Positions 52,534-61,203 of a stretch of 64,000 nt of DNA are shown one piece after another. This DNA is from PFL25 sp046260155 (GTDB taxonomy: Bacteria; Chloroflexota; Anaerolineae; Anaerolineales; UBA4823), in assembly GCA_046260155.1 (NCBI GenBank), contig JBJYXV010000077.1, positions 248,001 through 312,000 of the forward strand, given 5' to 3'. Within the stretch, counting starts at the first letter, position 1, and every line of letters begins with the position of its first letter. A program made the position numbers and the translations under genes. The notes under the pieces were generated by a model, which saw nothing but the letters and a program-made list of their open reading frames with translations, did not search any database and had not been told where the DNA came from.

Positions 52534-53520
52534 ATGACTGAGGAAACGATATTACTGGTAGAAGATAGCGATGTTCTTCGCACGGGGTTGAAATCCCTCC
52601 TGGAACAAGAAAACTATTCCGTGATTACCGGGGGAAATGGTGTGGAAGCCTTGGAACAATTACGCTCCATGACGCCTGATTTAATCCTGGCAGATATCTT
52701 GATGCCCGAGATGGATGGTTACGCGTTGTTTGAGGCCGTTCGGAGCCGTCCGGAGTGGATCTCAATTCCCTTCATCTTCCTCACCGCTCGCCGCGAGCGG
52801 AAGAACATCCTGGCTGGAAAACGCTTAGGTGCGGATGATTACCTGCTTAAACCAATCTCCCCGGATGATTTATTAACTGCGATCCGGGCTCGCCTTGGCC
52901 GTAGCCAACAACTGCTCTTAGCCCAGATCCATGAATCATATGAAACAACATTGATCATGCTTGCCAATGCAATTGAAGTACGCGATCCATATACCCGTGG
53001 TCATGTAGAACGGGTGATGAATTATGCTCAAACAATCGCTGAATATCTTGGATGGTCAGCGAATGAGATCAATAATCTTCGTTTTGGCAGCATCCTGCAT
53101 GACATTGGGAAGATTCACATTTCCGGGGAGATTCTCACCAAAGCCGGACCCCTGAGCGAAGAAGAATGGATCGAAATGAAAAAGCATCCTGAACTAGGTG
53201 CCGAATTGATCAAGGACATTCATTATCTATCCGCAGCTAGACCAGTCATTCTGAATCATCATGAGAGATGGGACGGGAGTGGTTACCCTTATGGCTTGGT
53301 GGGGGAAAAGATTCCAGTGATCGCTCGCATCGTAGCCATCGCCGACTCGTTCGATGCAATGACAACAAAACGACCCTACCGCAAAGCATTAACTCCCGAA
53401 GAAGCGTTTGATGAGGTGATAACTGGGAGTGGTAAACAATATGATCCCTTGATCGTGGAAGCCTTCCAGCATGCCTGGGAGAATGGAGATATCAAAGAAA
53501 TATTCCTCGCCTTTCCATGA
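52534..53520 (+). CDS. Response regulator with HD-GYP c-di-GMP phosphodiesterase output
   Basis: 328 residues. Receiver domain 1-125 with acidic pocket ED, phospho-acceptor Asp54 (LILADILMPEMDGY) and Lys in LLKPIS. HD-GYP domain about 130-328 has HDIGK (His190-Asp191), HHERWDGSGYP (243-253) and VAIADSFDAMT, the residues needed to hydrolyse c-di-GMP. Six nt separate it from the kinase gene, making a clear two-component pair. It takes the place that the DNA-binding ComA has in Bacillus. It converges with the molybdopterin oxidoreductase gene. Confidence 0.93.
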   Translation: MTEETILLVEDSDVLRTGLKSLLEQENYSVITGGNGVEALEQLRSMTPDLILADILMPEMDGYALFEAVRSRPEWISIPFIFLTARRERKNILAGKRLGADDYLLKPISPDDLLTAIRARLGRSQQLLLAQIHESYETTLIMLANAIEVRDPYTRGHVERVMNYAQTIAEYLGWSANEINNLRFGSILHDIGKIHISGEILTKAGPLSEEEWIEMKKHPELGAELIKDIHYLSAARPVILNHHERWDGSGYPYGLVGEKIPVIARIVAIADSFDAMTTKRPYRKALTPEEAFDEVITGSGKQYDPLIVEAFQHAWENGDIKEIFLAFP

Positions 53521-53557
53521 GATCTATGTCGATTTCTTTTTCGAAGTAGAAATTCCA

Positions 53558-55195
53558 TTAAACTGTGATTGAGATCGAGTGGTACCCTGTGGCACCATCA
53601 GGTTGTGTTCCGGATCTTACGTCAGTTTGAATCTCACCAGTGGCATCGATCGCTCGCACCGCAAGAACGTGTTCTCCAGGGGTTAATTGAAGATCAGCTC
53701 GCCAGAGCACCCAGGTGAGGTTTGAGAGGGGGCGATCCAATTCGGCTGTTTTCCAATCTCCATCATCCACTCTCAATTCGACGCTCAGGATACCTCTATC
53801 TCCAGAAAATGCGATCCCCCCGGCCATCACCTCACCAGGAGAATTCTCCTGTGTGGTGTCAATCACAGAGGTCGTTTTAATAATCCCACTCTCAGTCCAA
53901 CCTCGTTGCTGCCAGAAGCCTTTGTAATCATTGTTGACTGCTTCAATCTTGATGATCCACTTGGGATTCTTAATGCCATACCGTCCCGGTGTATATAACC
54001 TCAGGGGGGACCCATGTGTCCTGGTCAGCGGTTGGTTGCCCATCTTGTAACATAATAGGGTTTCAGGATCTAAGGCTGCCTGTACTGGTAGCGATTCAGT
54101 ATATCCATCAACTCCAGTGAATTTGATATCAATCACATTCGGATTCAATTGTGCAGATTCAAGAACATCTTTCAAGCGCGCACCCTGGAAAAGGGTTGTC
54201 CCGATCAGATCGCCACCGACCAGGTTTGAGATGCAGGTCAGGGTGGCATATTGATCGACCATCGGGAAGTTTTGTAAATCTACCAGGCTGAGTGTGAGGG
54301 GATTTTCTACTAGTCCATCAATTTTTAGAAAATAAGAGTCCGCAGGTAAATCGGTCTCTCCGCCTTGTTGGCGCAAACGCTGGATCAGTGGATCGTCGCT
54401 GTCCAGGAAGTCCTCATCGCCTGGCGGCAGCAGATTGATGTCCACCCGGTAGAAGTCTTCGATAGGTGTGATTTCCGGGCGCGTTCCAGGAACTGCCTGA
54501 AATCCTGCTTTTGTTGGGATGGCACTGGGTGGAGGTTGGATTGGTTCTGTTGTCACCGGGTTTTGGGTGATTTCCACTGGTTCATTTCCTGCTTTCAGCC
54601 AGCGACTGGTCCCGACCAGGATCGCAGTCAATCCTGCTGAACCAATGGCGAGTTCAGCGACCACACGTTTCCGGTTAAGGTCTTGATGCTGGGTGATCGC
54701 TGACAGATAGCGATCCGCTCCCCAGGCAAGACCCAGTCCCCAGAACATACTCGCGGCGAGCAGCCAGATGAATTCCGCAGATAGCTTTACCTCTCCTGGT
54801 TCATTCCAGCTTGCCAGCAGGATTGAAACCAGTCCCAGGATCAAGCCATACAAAATCCCGTGCATCACCCAGGATGTTTTCAGGTTCCCCAAGGTAACAT
54901 TAAATAAACCTGAAAGCAAAGATAACATGACCAATGCCAGCAGGTACGCAAATGCAATCTCAAGCAACTTTCCAGTAGCGGAGGTTTGACCTATTCCAAT
55001 GAAGGTGACAAATTTGATCAGCGTTTCAACTGCTAGTGTGATCACCTGTCCAGGCAGCGACCAGGATAAAAATTCAAATAATTGAAATGGAACGTGAATC
55101 CAGCCGAATATGTGCTGTCCGGCAGACATAAGAGCCAGCCACGGCAAGCTGATAAAAAAACCGACAGTAGTGCCTGCTATGAACCGTTCTTTCAT
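53558..55195 (-). CDS. Membrane-anchored sulfite-oxidase-type molybdopterin oxidoreductase
   Basis: 545 residues. The N-terminal about 190 residues hold several TM helices and a further one near 185-205; a Pro/Thr-rich linker follows. The molybdopterin domain (about 270-420) has the Mo-ligand Cys321 in TLTCISNLVGG and the RLYTPGRYGIKNPKW motif; a C-terminal Ig-like dimerisation domain ends the protein (GDRGILSVELRVDDGDW, TGEHVLAVRA-like repeats). It would act outside the membrane on a small oxo-substrate such as sulfite or an S/N-oxide. Its electron partner is not encoded nearby. Confidence 0.88.
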   Translation of the reverse strand: MKERFIAGTTVGFFISLPWLALMSAGQHIFGWIHVPFQLFEFLSWSLPGQVITLAVETLIKFVTFIGIGQTSATGKLLEIAFAYLLALVMLSLLSGLFNVTLGNLKTSWVMHGILYGLILGLVSILLASWNEPGEVKLSAEFIWLLAASMFWGLGLAWGADRYLSAITQHQDLNRKRVVAELAIGSAGLTAILVGTSRWLKAGNEPVEITQNPVTTEPIQPPPSAIPTKAGFQAVPGTRPEITPIEDFYRVDINLLPPGDEDFLDSDDPLIQRLRQQGGETDLPADSYFLKIDGLVENPLTLSLVDLQNFPMVDQYATLTCISNLVGGDLIGTTLFQGARLKDVLESAQLNPNVIDIKFTGVDGYTESLPVQAALDPETLLCYKMGNQPLTRTHGSPLRLYTPGRYGIKNPKWIIKIEAVNNDYKGFWQQRGWTESGIIKTTSVIDTTQENSPGEVMAGGIAFSGDRGILSVELRVDDGDWKTAELDRPLSNLTWVLWRADLQLTPGEHVLAVRAIDATGEIQTDVRSGTQPDGATGYHSISITV

Positions 55196-55274
55196 CTAAG
55201 GTCTGGTGAGCATGTCATACGAGGGTATCTTGTAGTGTTGCTTTGAAGGCCAACGATTATCCGTAAGACTGTAA

Positions 55275-56240
55275 TTAATTCGAGCTGCTGGCCTGGTCCA
55301 GGGTATTCTTTTCCTCAGGCGTTAATCTCAAACCTACTGCACCGAGGTTGTCCTGCAGCTGCTCAAGAGTGCGCGGGCCGATGATCGGGCTGGTGATTAG
55401 TGGGTCACTGAGCAACCAGGCCAAGGCTATTTGGGAGATGGTTTTGCTGCTTTTCTCTACGCCGATGGTCTTCATCTTCTCTAACAGCAGCCAATTACTT
55501 TGAGAAAAATGCTTTTTGACACCATTTGCCCGCTCGCTTTCTACTTCGGAGCCTTTTTCATCGTACTTCCCAGTTAAAAATCCACCTCCCAGCGGGCTGT
55601 AAGGTATGACTCCTAAACCGTATTCTCGGCAAATTTGAGCGAGTTCCTGTTCGAATTCTTTTCTATGCACCAAGCTGTAATGGGGCTGCAGAGAATCATA
55701 GCGGGTCAGGTTGTCCCGATCCGCATACCAGAGGGCTTGCATTAAACGCCAGGCCGTGTAATTTGAACAACCGGCATAGCGGACTTTACCCTGGTGGACC
55801 AAATCATCCAATGCAGAGAGGGTTTCTTCAATGGGGGTATTTTCATCATACCAATGTGTCTGGTAAAGATCTATATAGTCTGTCTTCATCCTCCTGAGAG
55901 ACCCTTCGACAGCGGTTAAGATATGGGCACGTGATAACCCCTCATCATTTGGTCCTGGTCCCATTGTTCCCCGAACCTTCGTTGCCAGGATAACCTGAGT
56001 GCGATCAATATTGTGGCTGCTCATCCATTCACCGAGAATCTCTTCCGAAATACCTCCAGGGTTGCCTGCTGCCCACCGGGAATAAACATCTGCGGTATCG
56101 ATGAAGTTAATTCCCTGATCGAATGCTTGGGATAATATTTCATACGAAGTAGCTTTATCTGCAGTCCAGCCAAACTGCATGGTTCCCAGGCACAGTTCTG
56201 AGACTCTCAATCCGGTGCGGCCTAAGTTGCGATATTCCAT
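55275..56240 (-). CDS. Aldo/keto reductase
   Basis: 321 residues, TIM barrel of the AKR superfamily. Tetrad residues are visible: Asp and Tyr in FIDTADVYSRW, Lys in ATKVRG, His in YQTHWYDENTP. NADPH-binding elements are VIPYSPLGGGFLTGK and PIIGPRTLEQLQDNL. It reduces carbonyl compounds; the substrate is undefined. It stands alone, with CTAATCTCCTCG upstream giving a GGAG ribosome site. Confidence 0.93.
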   Translation of the reverse strand: MEYRNLGRTGLRVSELCLGTMQFGWTADKATSYEILSQAFDQGINFIDTADVYSRWAAGNPGGISEEILGEWMSSHNIDRTQVILATKVRGTMGPGPNDEGLSRAHILTAVEGSLRRMKTDYIDLYQTHWYDENTPIEETLSALDDLVHQGKVRYAGCSNYTAWRLMQALWYADRDNLTRYDSLQPHYSLVHRKEFEQELAQICREYGLGVIPYSPLGGGFLTGKYDEKGSEVESERANGVKKHFSQSNWLLLEKMKTIGVEKSSKTISQIALAWLLSDPLITSPIIGPRTLEQLQDNLGAVGLRLTPEEKNTLDQASSSN

Positions 56241-56346
56241 CTAATCTCCTCGAATTTACGATATCGATTCACACAGGTAGTCCTGGAATTGGTAGTTCCC
56301 TTTGTAATATCATCGCTATCCAAGACCAATGGGGCAGTTGTTCGGG

Positions 56347-56721
56347 CTAATCGTGTTTTTCAATTGAAAACTTGTTGCCTTCAGGATCAGCGCCATCGCA
56401 CACCCAAACACCTGGTGCAGCTGAGCGAACATCTCCCATCTCAACCTTCTTGCCTAATAAATATTGGCGAGCAGATTCAATATCCTTGACACGAAAGACA
56501 AATTTTGGTGCATCTGGTCCCATGCGACTTTTTCCTCCTGCGTGGAGGGCAAGGGTACAGGATCCAGTGTCCAATTCTACCCAGAATTCTTTATTATAAT
56601 TGCTCATATCCTGCGGAAACTTCACCCTAAACCCGAGAGTATCCCGGTAGAAAGATACCTGTCGCTGCATGTCCTCGACGTAGAGGATGATTTCCATAAT
56701 TTCACCAATTTCACTAATCAT
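56347..56721 (-). CDS. VOC (glyoxalase/bleomycin-resistance) family protein
   Basis: 124 residues from ATG 56721, chosen because GGAGGT lies about 10 nt upstream; a frame opening 27 nt earlier has no ribosome site. Paired beta-alpha-beta modules: EIILYVEDMQRQVSFYRDTL then WVELDTGSCTLALHAGG, and FVFRVKDIESARQYLLGKK with WVCDGADPEGNKFSIE. Metal ligands are probably Glu and His as in the family. Possible roles are detoxification or isomerisation; the substrate is unknown. Confidence 0.85.
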   Translation of the reverse strand: MISEIGEIMEIILYVEDMQRQVSFYRDTLGFRVKFPQDMSNYNKEFWVELDTGSCTLALHAGGKSRMGPDAPKFVFRVKDIESARQYLLGKKVEMGDVRSAAPGVWVCDGADPEGNKFSIEKHD

Positions 56722-56952
56722 ATTCAAACTTACCTCCATAGATTCCATCGCTGACGGTGGATAGAAATGGTTTGAGTTTCACCCTCTTCATGCGGAAGGA
56801 TTAATTCACGATGTTAAAAATCTGATTTACGGGAGATTGCAAATCAGATCATCAACGATGATCTCTTGTTTTTTGGATCTTGGATAATCTTTATCCCAAT
56901 TATACACCGGATAATTTGGGGGTCATTTGACTGAAAATAGGCTCGTGAAAAC

Positions 56953-56985
56953 AAACAAGCGTGGGCAACTGGCCCACGCTTGTTT
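56953..56985 (-). terminator. Strong hairpin terminator
   Basis: Perfect 14-bp inverted repeat (AAACAAGCGTGGGC / GCCCACGCTTGTTT) with a 5-nt loop, followed on the minus strand by GTTTTC. It lies 23 nt beyond the stop of the SRPBCC-PDZ-DinB gene. Confidence 0.85.
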
Positions 56986-57008
56986 ATAAAATGCGGCTTG
57001 CCTGGTAA

Positions 57009-58217
57009 TTATTTCATTCTCGCAGCCTCCAGTGCTGACTGCATTTGCTCCAGGTGGGTATTAAAATGGTAGGGATCTTGAAGCAAGCCATAAGCGAGGC
57101 GCCAGTATTCTCCTTTCTGGGCGACAAACTTATCAGGCAGGTTGGCGAGAAAATGCAGGGTTTCAGACATATTAAGTTTATATTCATTGAAGAGGGCATC
57201 TACCGATGAAAAAGCAGTGATGGTTGCCTCAATGTATTCGTCGATATTACCAGCATAATCATCTGCAAAGCGTTCATGCCCCCCGACTAGCTCAGCCATG
57301 TACTCCTGGTAGCCTCGTTCACCATGAATGAAATGTGCGAGCACTCCTTTTATACTCCATTCCCCTGGGGCAGGTTTAAATGAGGCTTCCTCTTCGCTTA
57401 CTTCGCTGAGAAACTTGTCCAACTCTGTTTCTATCCCTTGATAAATTTTCGCGACTGCATCTGCCAATCCTTTCGCCGTCGCTGGTATTTCTGGAATGGG
57501 TCTTCCGGAGAGAGTCATGTGTACATTTTCCTGCTTCCCGTCCCGGAAGAAGATCACTTCGATGGTGTCTCCTGCTTTGTGAGTATTGAGGGCTTGATTA
57601 AGATTTTCAAAATCAACAGTTGGCATACCACCCATGCTGATTAATACATCGTTTTCTTGCAAACCCGCCGCTTCGGCACCCATACCAGCTACGGTGCCAC
57701 CCAGGCGAATTCCCTGCGCGGATGGCAGCCCGAGTTGCTCTGCGATCTCTTCGTTCAAATCATCTACAATTATACCGAGCATCGGCCTGTTTACAAATCG
57801 CAGGTCCTTCCCTGTTGTGATCACTGAATTTAAATTTGTGAGAGCGTTTTCCCATCCCTTTTTGATCTCTGAACGGATGCTTTCCCATTGCGCACTGCGC
57901 CCAAGTCCTTTGTGATCTACTTTAACAAGTGTCCCTTCTTCTCGAGGGGAGAAAGTTACCTCCACCTCAGTTGGTGAGGGGTCTCGCTTGCCGGACCAAG
58001 TGAAGACCACTTTTTTGCCAGGTTCCACTGATTTGAATTCACCGCTGGTGTAAAACCCTGATTCCCACCACATGTACAATCTGCCTCCCGGACGAGGCAC
58101 AGCCGTTGCCACATTGCAGAGCCAACCTCGCAGAGCCGTTGCGTTGGTGAAAGCCCGGTATACACTGTCTGGATCAGTCTTGATCATTTGACTGAAGGAT
58201 AAGGTATCTGATGGCAT
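57009..58217 (-). CDS. SRPBCC-PDZ-DinB three-domain fusion protein
   Basis: 402 residues from ATG 58217 (AAGGAG seven nt upstream; the open frame extends 42 nt further without a better site). Residues about 5-150 are an AHSA1/SRPBCC fold (FSQMIKTDPDSVYRAFTNAT, WKNAL-type C-helix), about 160-245 a PDZ domain (LGIIVDDLNEEIAEQLGLPS, GLQENDVLISMGG), and about 265-400 a DinB-like four-helix bundle (PGEWSIKGVLAHFIHGERGY, HFNTHLEQMQSAL) with the His residues of that family. No catalytic role is known for this combination; a ligand-binding and metal-dependent transfer function is possible. Confidence 0.82.
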   Translation of the reverse strand: MPSDTLSFSQMIKTDPDSVYRAFTNATALRGWLCNVATAVPRPGGRLYMWWESGFYTSGEFKSVEPGKKVVFTWSGKRDPSPTEVEVTFSPREEGTLVKVDHKGLGRSAQWESIRSEIKKGWENALTNLNSVITTGKDLRFVNRPMLGIIVDDLNEEIAEQLGLPSAQGIRLGGTVAGMGAEAAGLQENDVLISMGGMPTVDFENLNQALNTHKAGDTIEVIFFRDGKQENVHMTLSGRPIPEIPATAKGLADAVAKIYQGIETELDKFLSEVSEEEASFKPAPGEWSIKGVLAHFIHGERGYQEYMAELVGGHERFADDYAGNIDEYIEATITAFSSVDALFNEYKLNMSETLHFLANLPDKFVAQKGEYWRLAYGLLQDPYHFNTHLEQMQSALEAARMK

Positions 58218-58412
58218 TATTATCTCCTTTGATTCGTACATTATCGATTTCTTATTCAACTATTTTGAGTTGAATATGGTTCACTTTTAACCATGTCAGG
58301 GGTGATCGTGTTTTGAAAATATTCCTTTAGATCATATCGGATGTGGTTTGTTCTAAAGGATGCCCACAGGTGAGGTACTCACCTTCTCCGAGATCCATTT
58401 GGTGAATAAGGT

Positions 58413-60467
58413 TCAAAACAAAAGCAATTCACTGATTTTTTCTATGATGGTCTTCTGATTGGGCAAAATATATTCCATCATGTCCAAGTTGTAAGGGATG
58501 GGTATGTCCGGAGTTGCCAGGCGAGTTACTGGAGCATCAAGATCGGTGAAAGCCTGCTCGTTAATCACGGCACTGATCTCCGCACCAAATCCGGCGGTTA
58601 GCGTGTCTTCATGAACGATCAAGACCTTTCCAGTTTTTCGGACGCATTCGAGAACGGTGTCTTTATCCCAGGGGATGATGGTTCGTAAATCCACCACCAT
58701 GACCCGGCCTGGAAATGACTGGCTTGCGGCAAGACAGCGGTGGACAGCTTCGCCCCAGGAGATCAGGGTTAATTCATCTCCAGTTACCAGGATTTTAGCG
58801 ATCCCAAAAGGGAGGCAATAATCATCACCTGGATAAGACCGGCGGGCTGGAGCAGTATCCAAAAGCGCCCTGTGTTCGAGGAAAAAGGTTGGATCATCAC
58901 CCCGCAATGCGCTTCGCAGCAGCCCAACTGCATCTTCTGCATTGCTCGGGAAGGCAATCCGCCATCCTAAAGTGTGGGCATAGATCGCTTCACCCGTGAC
59001 GCTGTGCCAGGGGTCGCCGGTTGTTTTTCCGTAACCTACCGGGATCCGCACGACAACGGGTGCAGCAAATTTATTTGCTGTCCTCCAGCGCACAGTTCCA
59101 AAATCTGTAATTTGTTCAAAGGCTGGATCCGCATATTTTCTGAATTGAATCTCAGGAACGGGAAGTAATCCTGCATAGGCAAAACCCAATGAACGTCCGA
59201 TAATGCCTTCTTCGGAGAGGGAGGTGTCAAAGACTCTCGCATCACCGAAGTGAGACTGCATATCCCTGGTGGCACCGTGGACACCGCCCTTTGCTCCGAC
59301 ATCCTCACCGAAAACAAGTATGCGCGGGTTAAGGTCCATTTCGTAGGTTAATGTGCGGCGAACTGCATCAATCAAGTTCATCCTAGGACCAGCAGGTTGG
59401 GGTTGGCTGCTTGCTGTATTCGGCAGAGCATTTTCTGGTCTTAGCCCACCTCTTTGGGGTGGAATGCCAGTGAAGAAAATATGGTCCGTGGCTTTACCTG
59501 GATCTGGGTGGGGATTTTCGATCGCCTCTTTATAACAGGATAAAACTTCCTGCTGAATTTCTTTGCGAAGTTCAGTCCAGGACTGGTTGGTGAACTCTCC
59601 GGAAGCTTCAAGAAATTCCTGCAGCCTGAAAACCGGATCCCGATTCTTTTCTGCTGTCAGCTCAGCTTTTTGCTTATAAGCTTGATCATCAATGAAGGTG
59701 TGTCCCTGTAAACGCGGTACTTTCAGGCGCAGCAGGCAGGCACCTTCCCCTCTGCGCAGGTGCTCAACTGCGCGGCTAATTGCCTGCCAGGCAGCTTGCG
59801 GGTCGGTGCCATCGCTGTCGAGCACCTTTAAACCTTGGAAAGAAGCCAGGTTTACAGCGATATTTCCACCTGGCGTCTGCAGTTGGCTTGGCACAGATAA
59901 GCTGTAGCTGTTATCTTCAATGAAGAATAGCACCGGCAGTTTCTGCGTTGTGGTGATATTCAAGGCAGACCAAAATCCGTTTGTAGCGGTGCTGCCGTCA
60001 CCACCATGAGCTACAACCAGTGCGCCTTTCCAATCTTCTTCCCCGAGAACCTGCTGGTGATAAATTATGGCTTGAGCCCATCCAGCTGCTGGAGTGAATT
60101 GGGCACCGACATTTCCCGACGCTGGAAGTACTGTCAAGCCATTCCGACGAAGCAGGTGATAGATAACACCGGTATCCCGTCCCTGGCTAGAAGTGTTGGA
60201 AAGTGCCATGCCTGCTGCGAGTGCGCTGGTTCCATCCAATCCACTGGCTAGGAGCAGAGGTCGGGAGCGATAATAGACTGCAGCAGCATCATGGCTGTGC
60301 TGTAATGCTTGAGCCAGGAGTACCTGGGAGAGCTCGTGACCTTTTGCGGAAAATTGATATTTCACCTTACCCTGCGGCGCGAGCTGCTGCTCTTCAAATA
60401 GATCCAATTCGCGCGAGAGAAGCACAAAGCGGGCTACGCGCCTCCAATCAATTGGTTTATTGATCAT
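58413..60467 (-). CDS. 2-Oxoacid dehydrogenase E1, alpha and beta fused
   Basis: 684 residues. The alpha half (1-330) carries the thiamine diphosphate motif GDGSTATNGFWSALN and IEDNSYSLSVPSQ; a Pro-rich linker (about 335-365) leads to the beta half (RRTLTYEMDLNPRILVFGED, GVHGATRDM, PEIQFRKYADPAFEQITDF). It resembles branched-chain or pyruvate dehydrogenase E1 and decarboxylates the oxoacid for transfer to lipoyl-E2. No E2 or E3 gene is adjacent. It lies alone on the minus strand with 79 nt to the LysE gene. Confidence 0.9.
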   Translation of the reverse strand: MINKPIDWRRVARFVLLSRELDLFEEQQLAPQGKVKYQFSAKGHELSQVLLAQALQHSHDAAAVYYRSRPLLLASGLDGTSALAAGMALSNTSSQGRDTGVIYHLLRRNGLTVLPASGNVGAQFTPAAGWAQAIIYHQQVLGEEDWKGALVVAHGGDGSTATNGFWSALNITTTQKLPVLFFIEDNSYSLSVPSQLQTPGGNIAVNLASFQGLKVLDSDGTDPQAAWQAISRAVEHLRRGEGACLLRLKVPRLQGHTFIDDQAYKQKAELTAEKNRDPVFRLQEFLEASGEFTNQSWTELRKEIQQEVLSCYKEAIENPHPDPGKATDHIFFTGIPPQRGGLRPENALPNTASSQPQPAGPRMNLIDAVRRTLTYEMDLNPRILVFGEDVGAKGGVHGATRDMQSHFGDARVFDTSLSEEGIIGRSLGFAYAGLLPVPEIQFRKYADPAFEQITDFGTVRWRTANKFAAPVVVRIPVGYGKTTGDPWHSVTGEAIYAHTLGWRIAFPSNAEDAVGLLRSALRGDDPTFFLEHRALLDTAPARRSYPGDDYCLPFGIAKILVTGDELTLISWGEAVHRCLAASQSFPGRVMVVDLRTIIPWDKDTVLECVRKTGKVLIVHEDTLTAGFGAEISAVINEQAFTDLDAPVTRLATPDIPIPYNLDMMEYILPNQKTIIEKISELLLF

Positions 60468-60546
60468 AAAAAATCCAAGCGAACCAGTTAATCAGGTCAA
60501 TTATACTGAAAAATGTCGGGATTATTCTTTTATGCTTGAATTCGGG

Positions 60547-61173
60547 TTAGCGACTCAACAGTCCCTGGGTAATCAATATCCCTGCAAAGATGACCAGGAT
60601 GATGCAACTGACCAATAACATTCCCCTGACAACATGTGACCCCAGGCGGCGGGCTTGGGAAATAAGCAGGGCGATTCCCAACAAGCTGCTGACCATCATG
60701 CCGTAAAAACCGAACAGGAAAGATGCAGCAAAGCCAATCGATTGGCGACCTGCTTCGAGGAGAATTGGCCCGCTGAGCAGGGTCCAAAATAGATAAGGCC
60801 CCGGTGTGAGGAAGTTGGCAATTACACCCCTTCTCAGGCTGCCTTTTTCAGGCTGCTCATCGTCGATGTGTACAGCTGTTCCGCTGCGCCATGAGGAAAA
60901 GATTCTCCACGCCAGGTACAAGGCGAACAATCCTCCCACCAGGCTGATGGCTCGCAGGAAATACGCTGGGAGTTGGTTTAATATCAGCAAGCTGAAAAAG
61001 ATGATCGGGATATCACTGATCAAGGGAGCGAATGCGATGGGTGCTGAGCGTCGAAATCCACTCGAGAGTGATTCTGCTATCAGGTAGGTCTGGAATGTAC
61101 CTGGGGTGATTGCAGCGGTTAAACCCAACGCGGCGCCTTGCAGGAAGAAAGTCAGGAGGGTCGCTTCGGTCAT
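60547..61173 (-). CDS. LysE-family amino acid exporter
   Basis: 208 residues with about six TM helices, the size and layout of LysE/RhtB exporters. The N-terminal signature GLTAAITPGTFQTYLIAESL includes the conserved Pro-Gly; NFLTPGPYLFWTLLSG is the mid-protein repeat. It exports amino acids or similar small molecules; the substrate is unknown. It is 30 nt downstream of the ANKH/MATE-like gene on the same strand, so the two may be co-transcribed. Confidence 0.88.
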   Translation of the reverse strand: MTEATLLTFFLQGAALGLTAAITPGTFQTYLIAESLSSGFRRSAPIAFAPLISDIPIIFFSLLILNQLPAYFLRAISLVGGLFALYLAWRIFSSWRSGTAVHIDDEQPEKGSLRRGVIANFLTPGPYLFWTLLSGPILLEAGRQSIGFAASFLFGFYGMMVSSLLGIALLISQARRLGSHVVRGMLLVSCIILVIFAGILITQGLLSR

Positions 61174-61203
61174 CGGAGAGGTAAAAAAATTTTTGGGGAT
61201 TAA

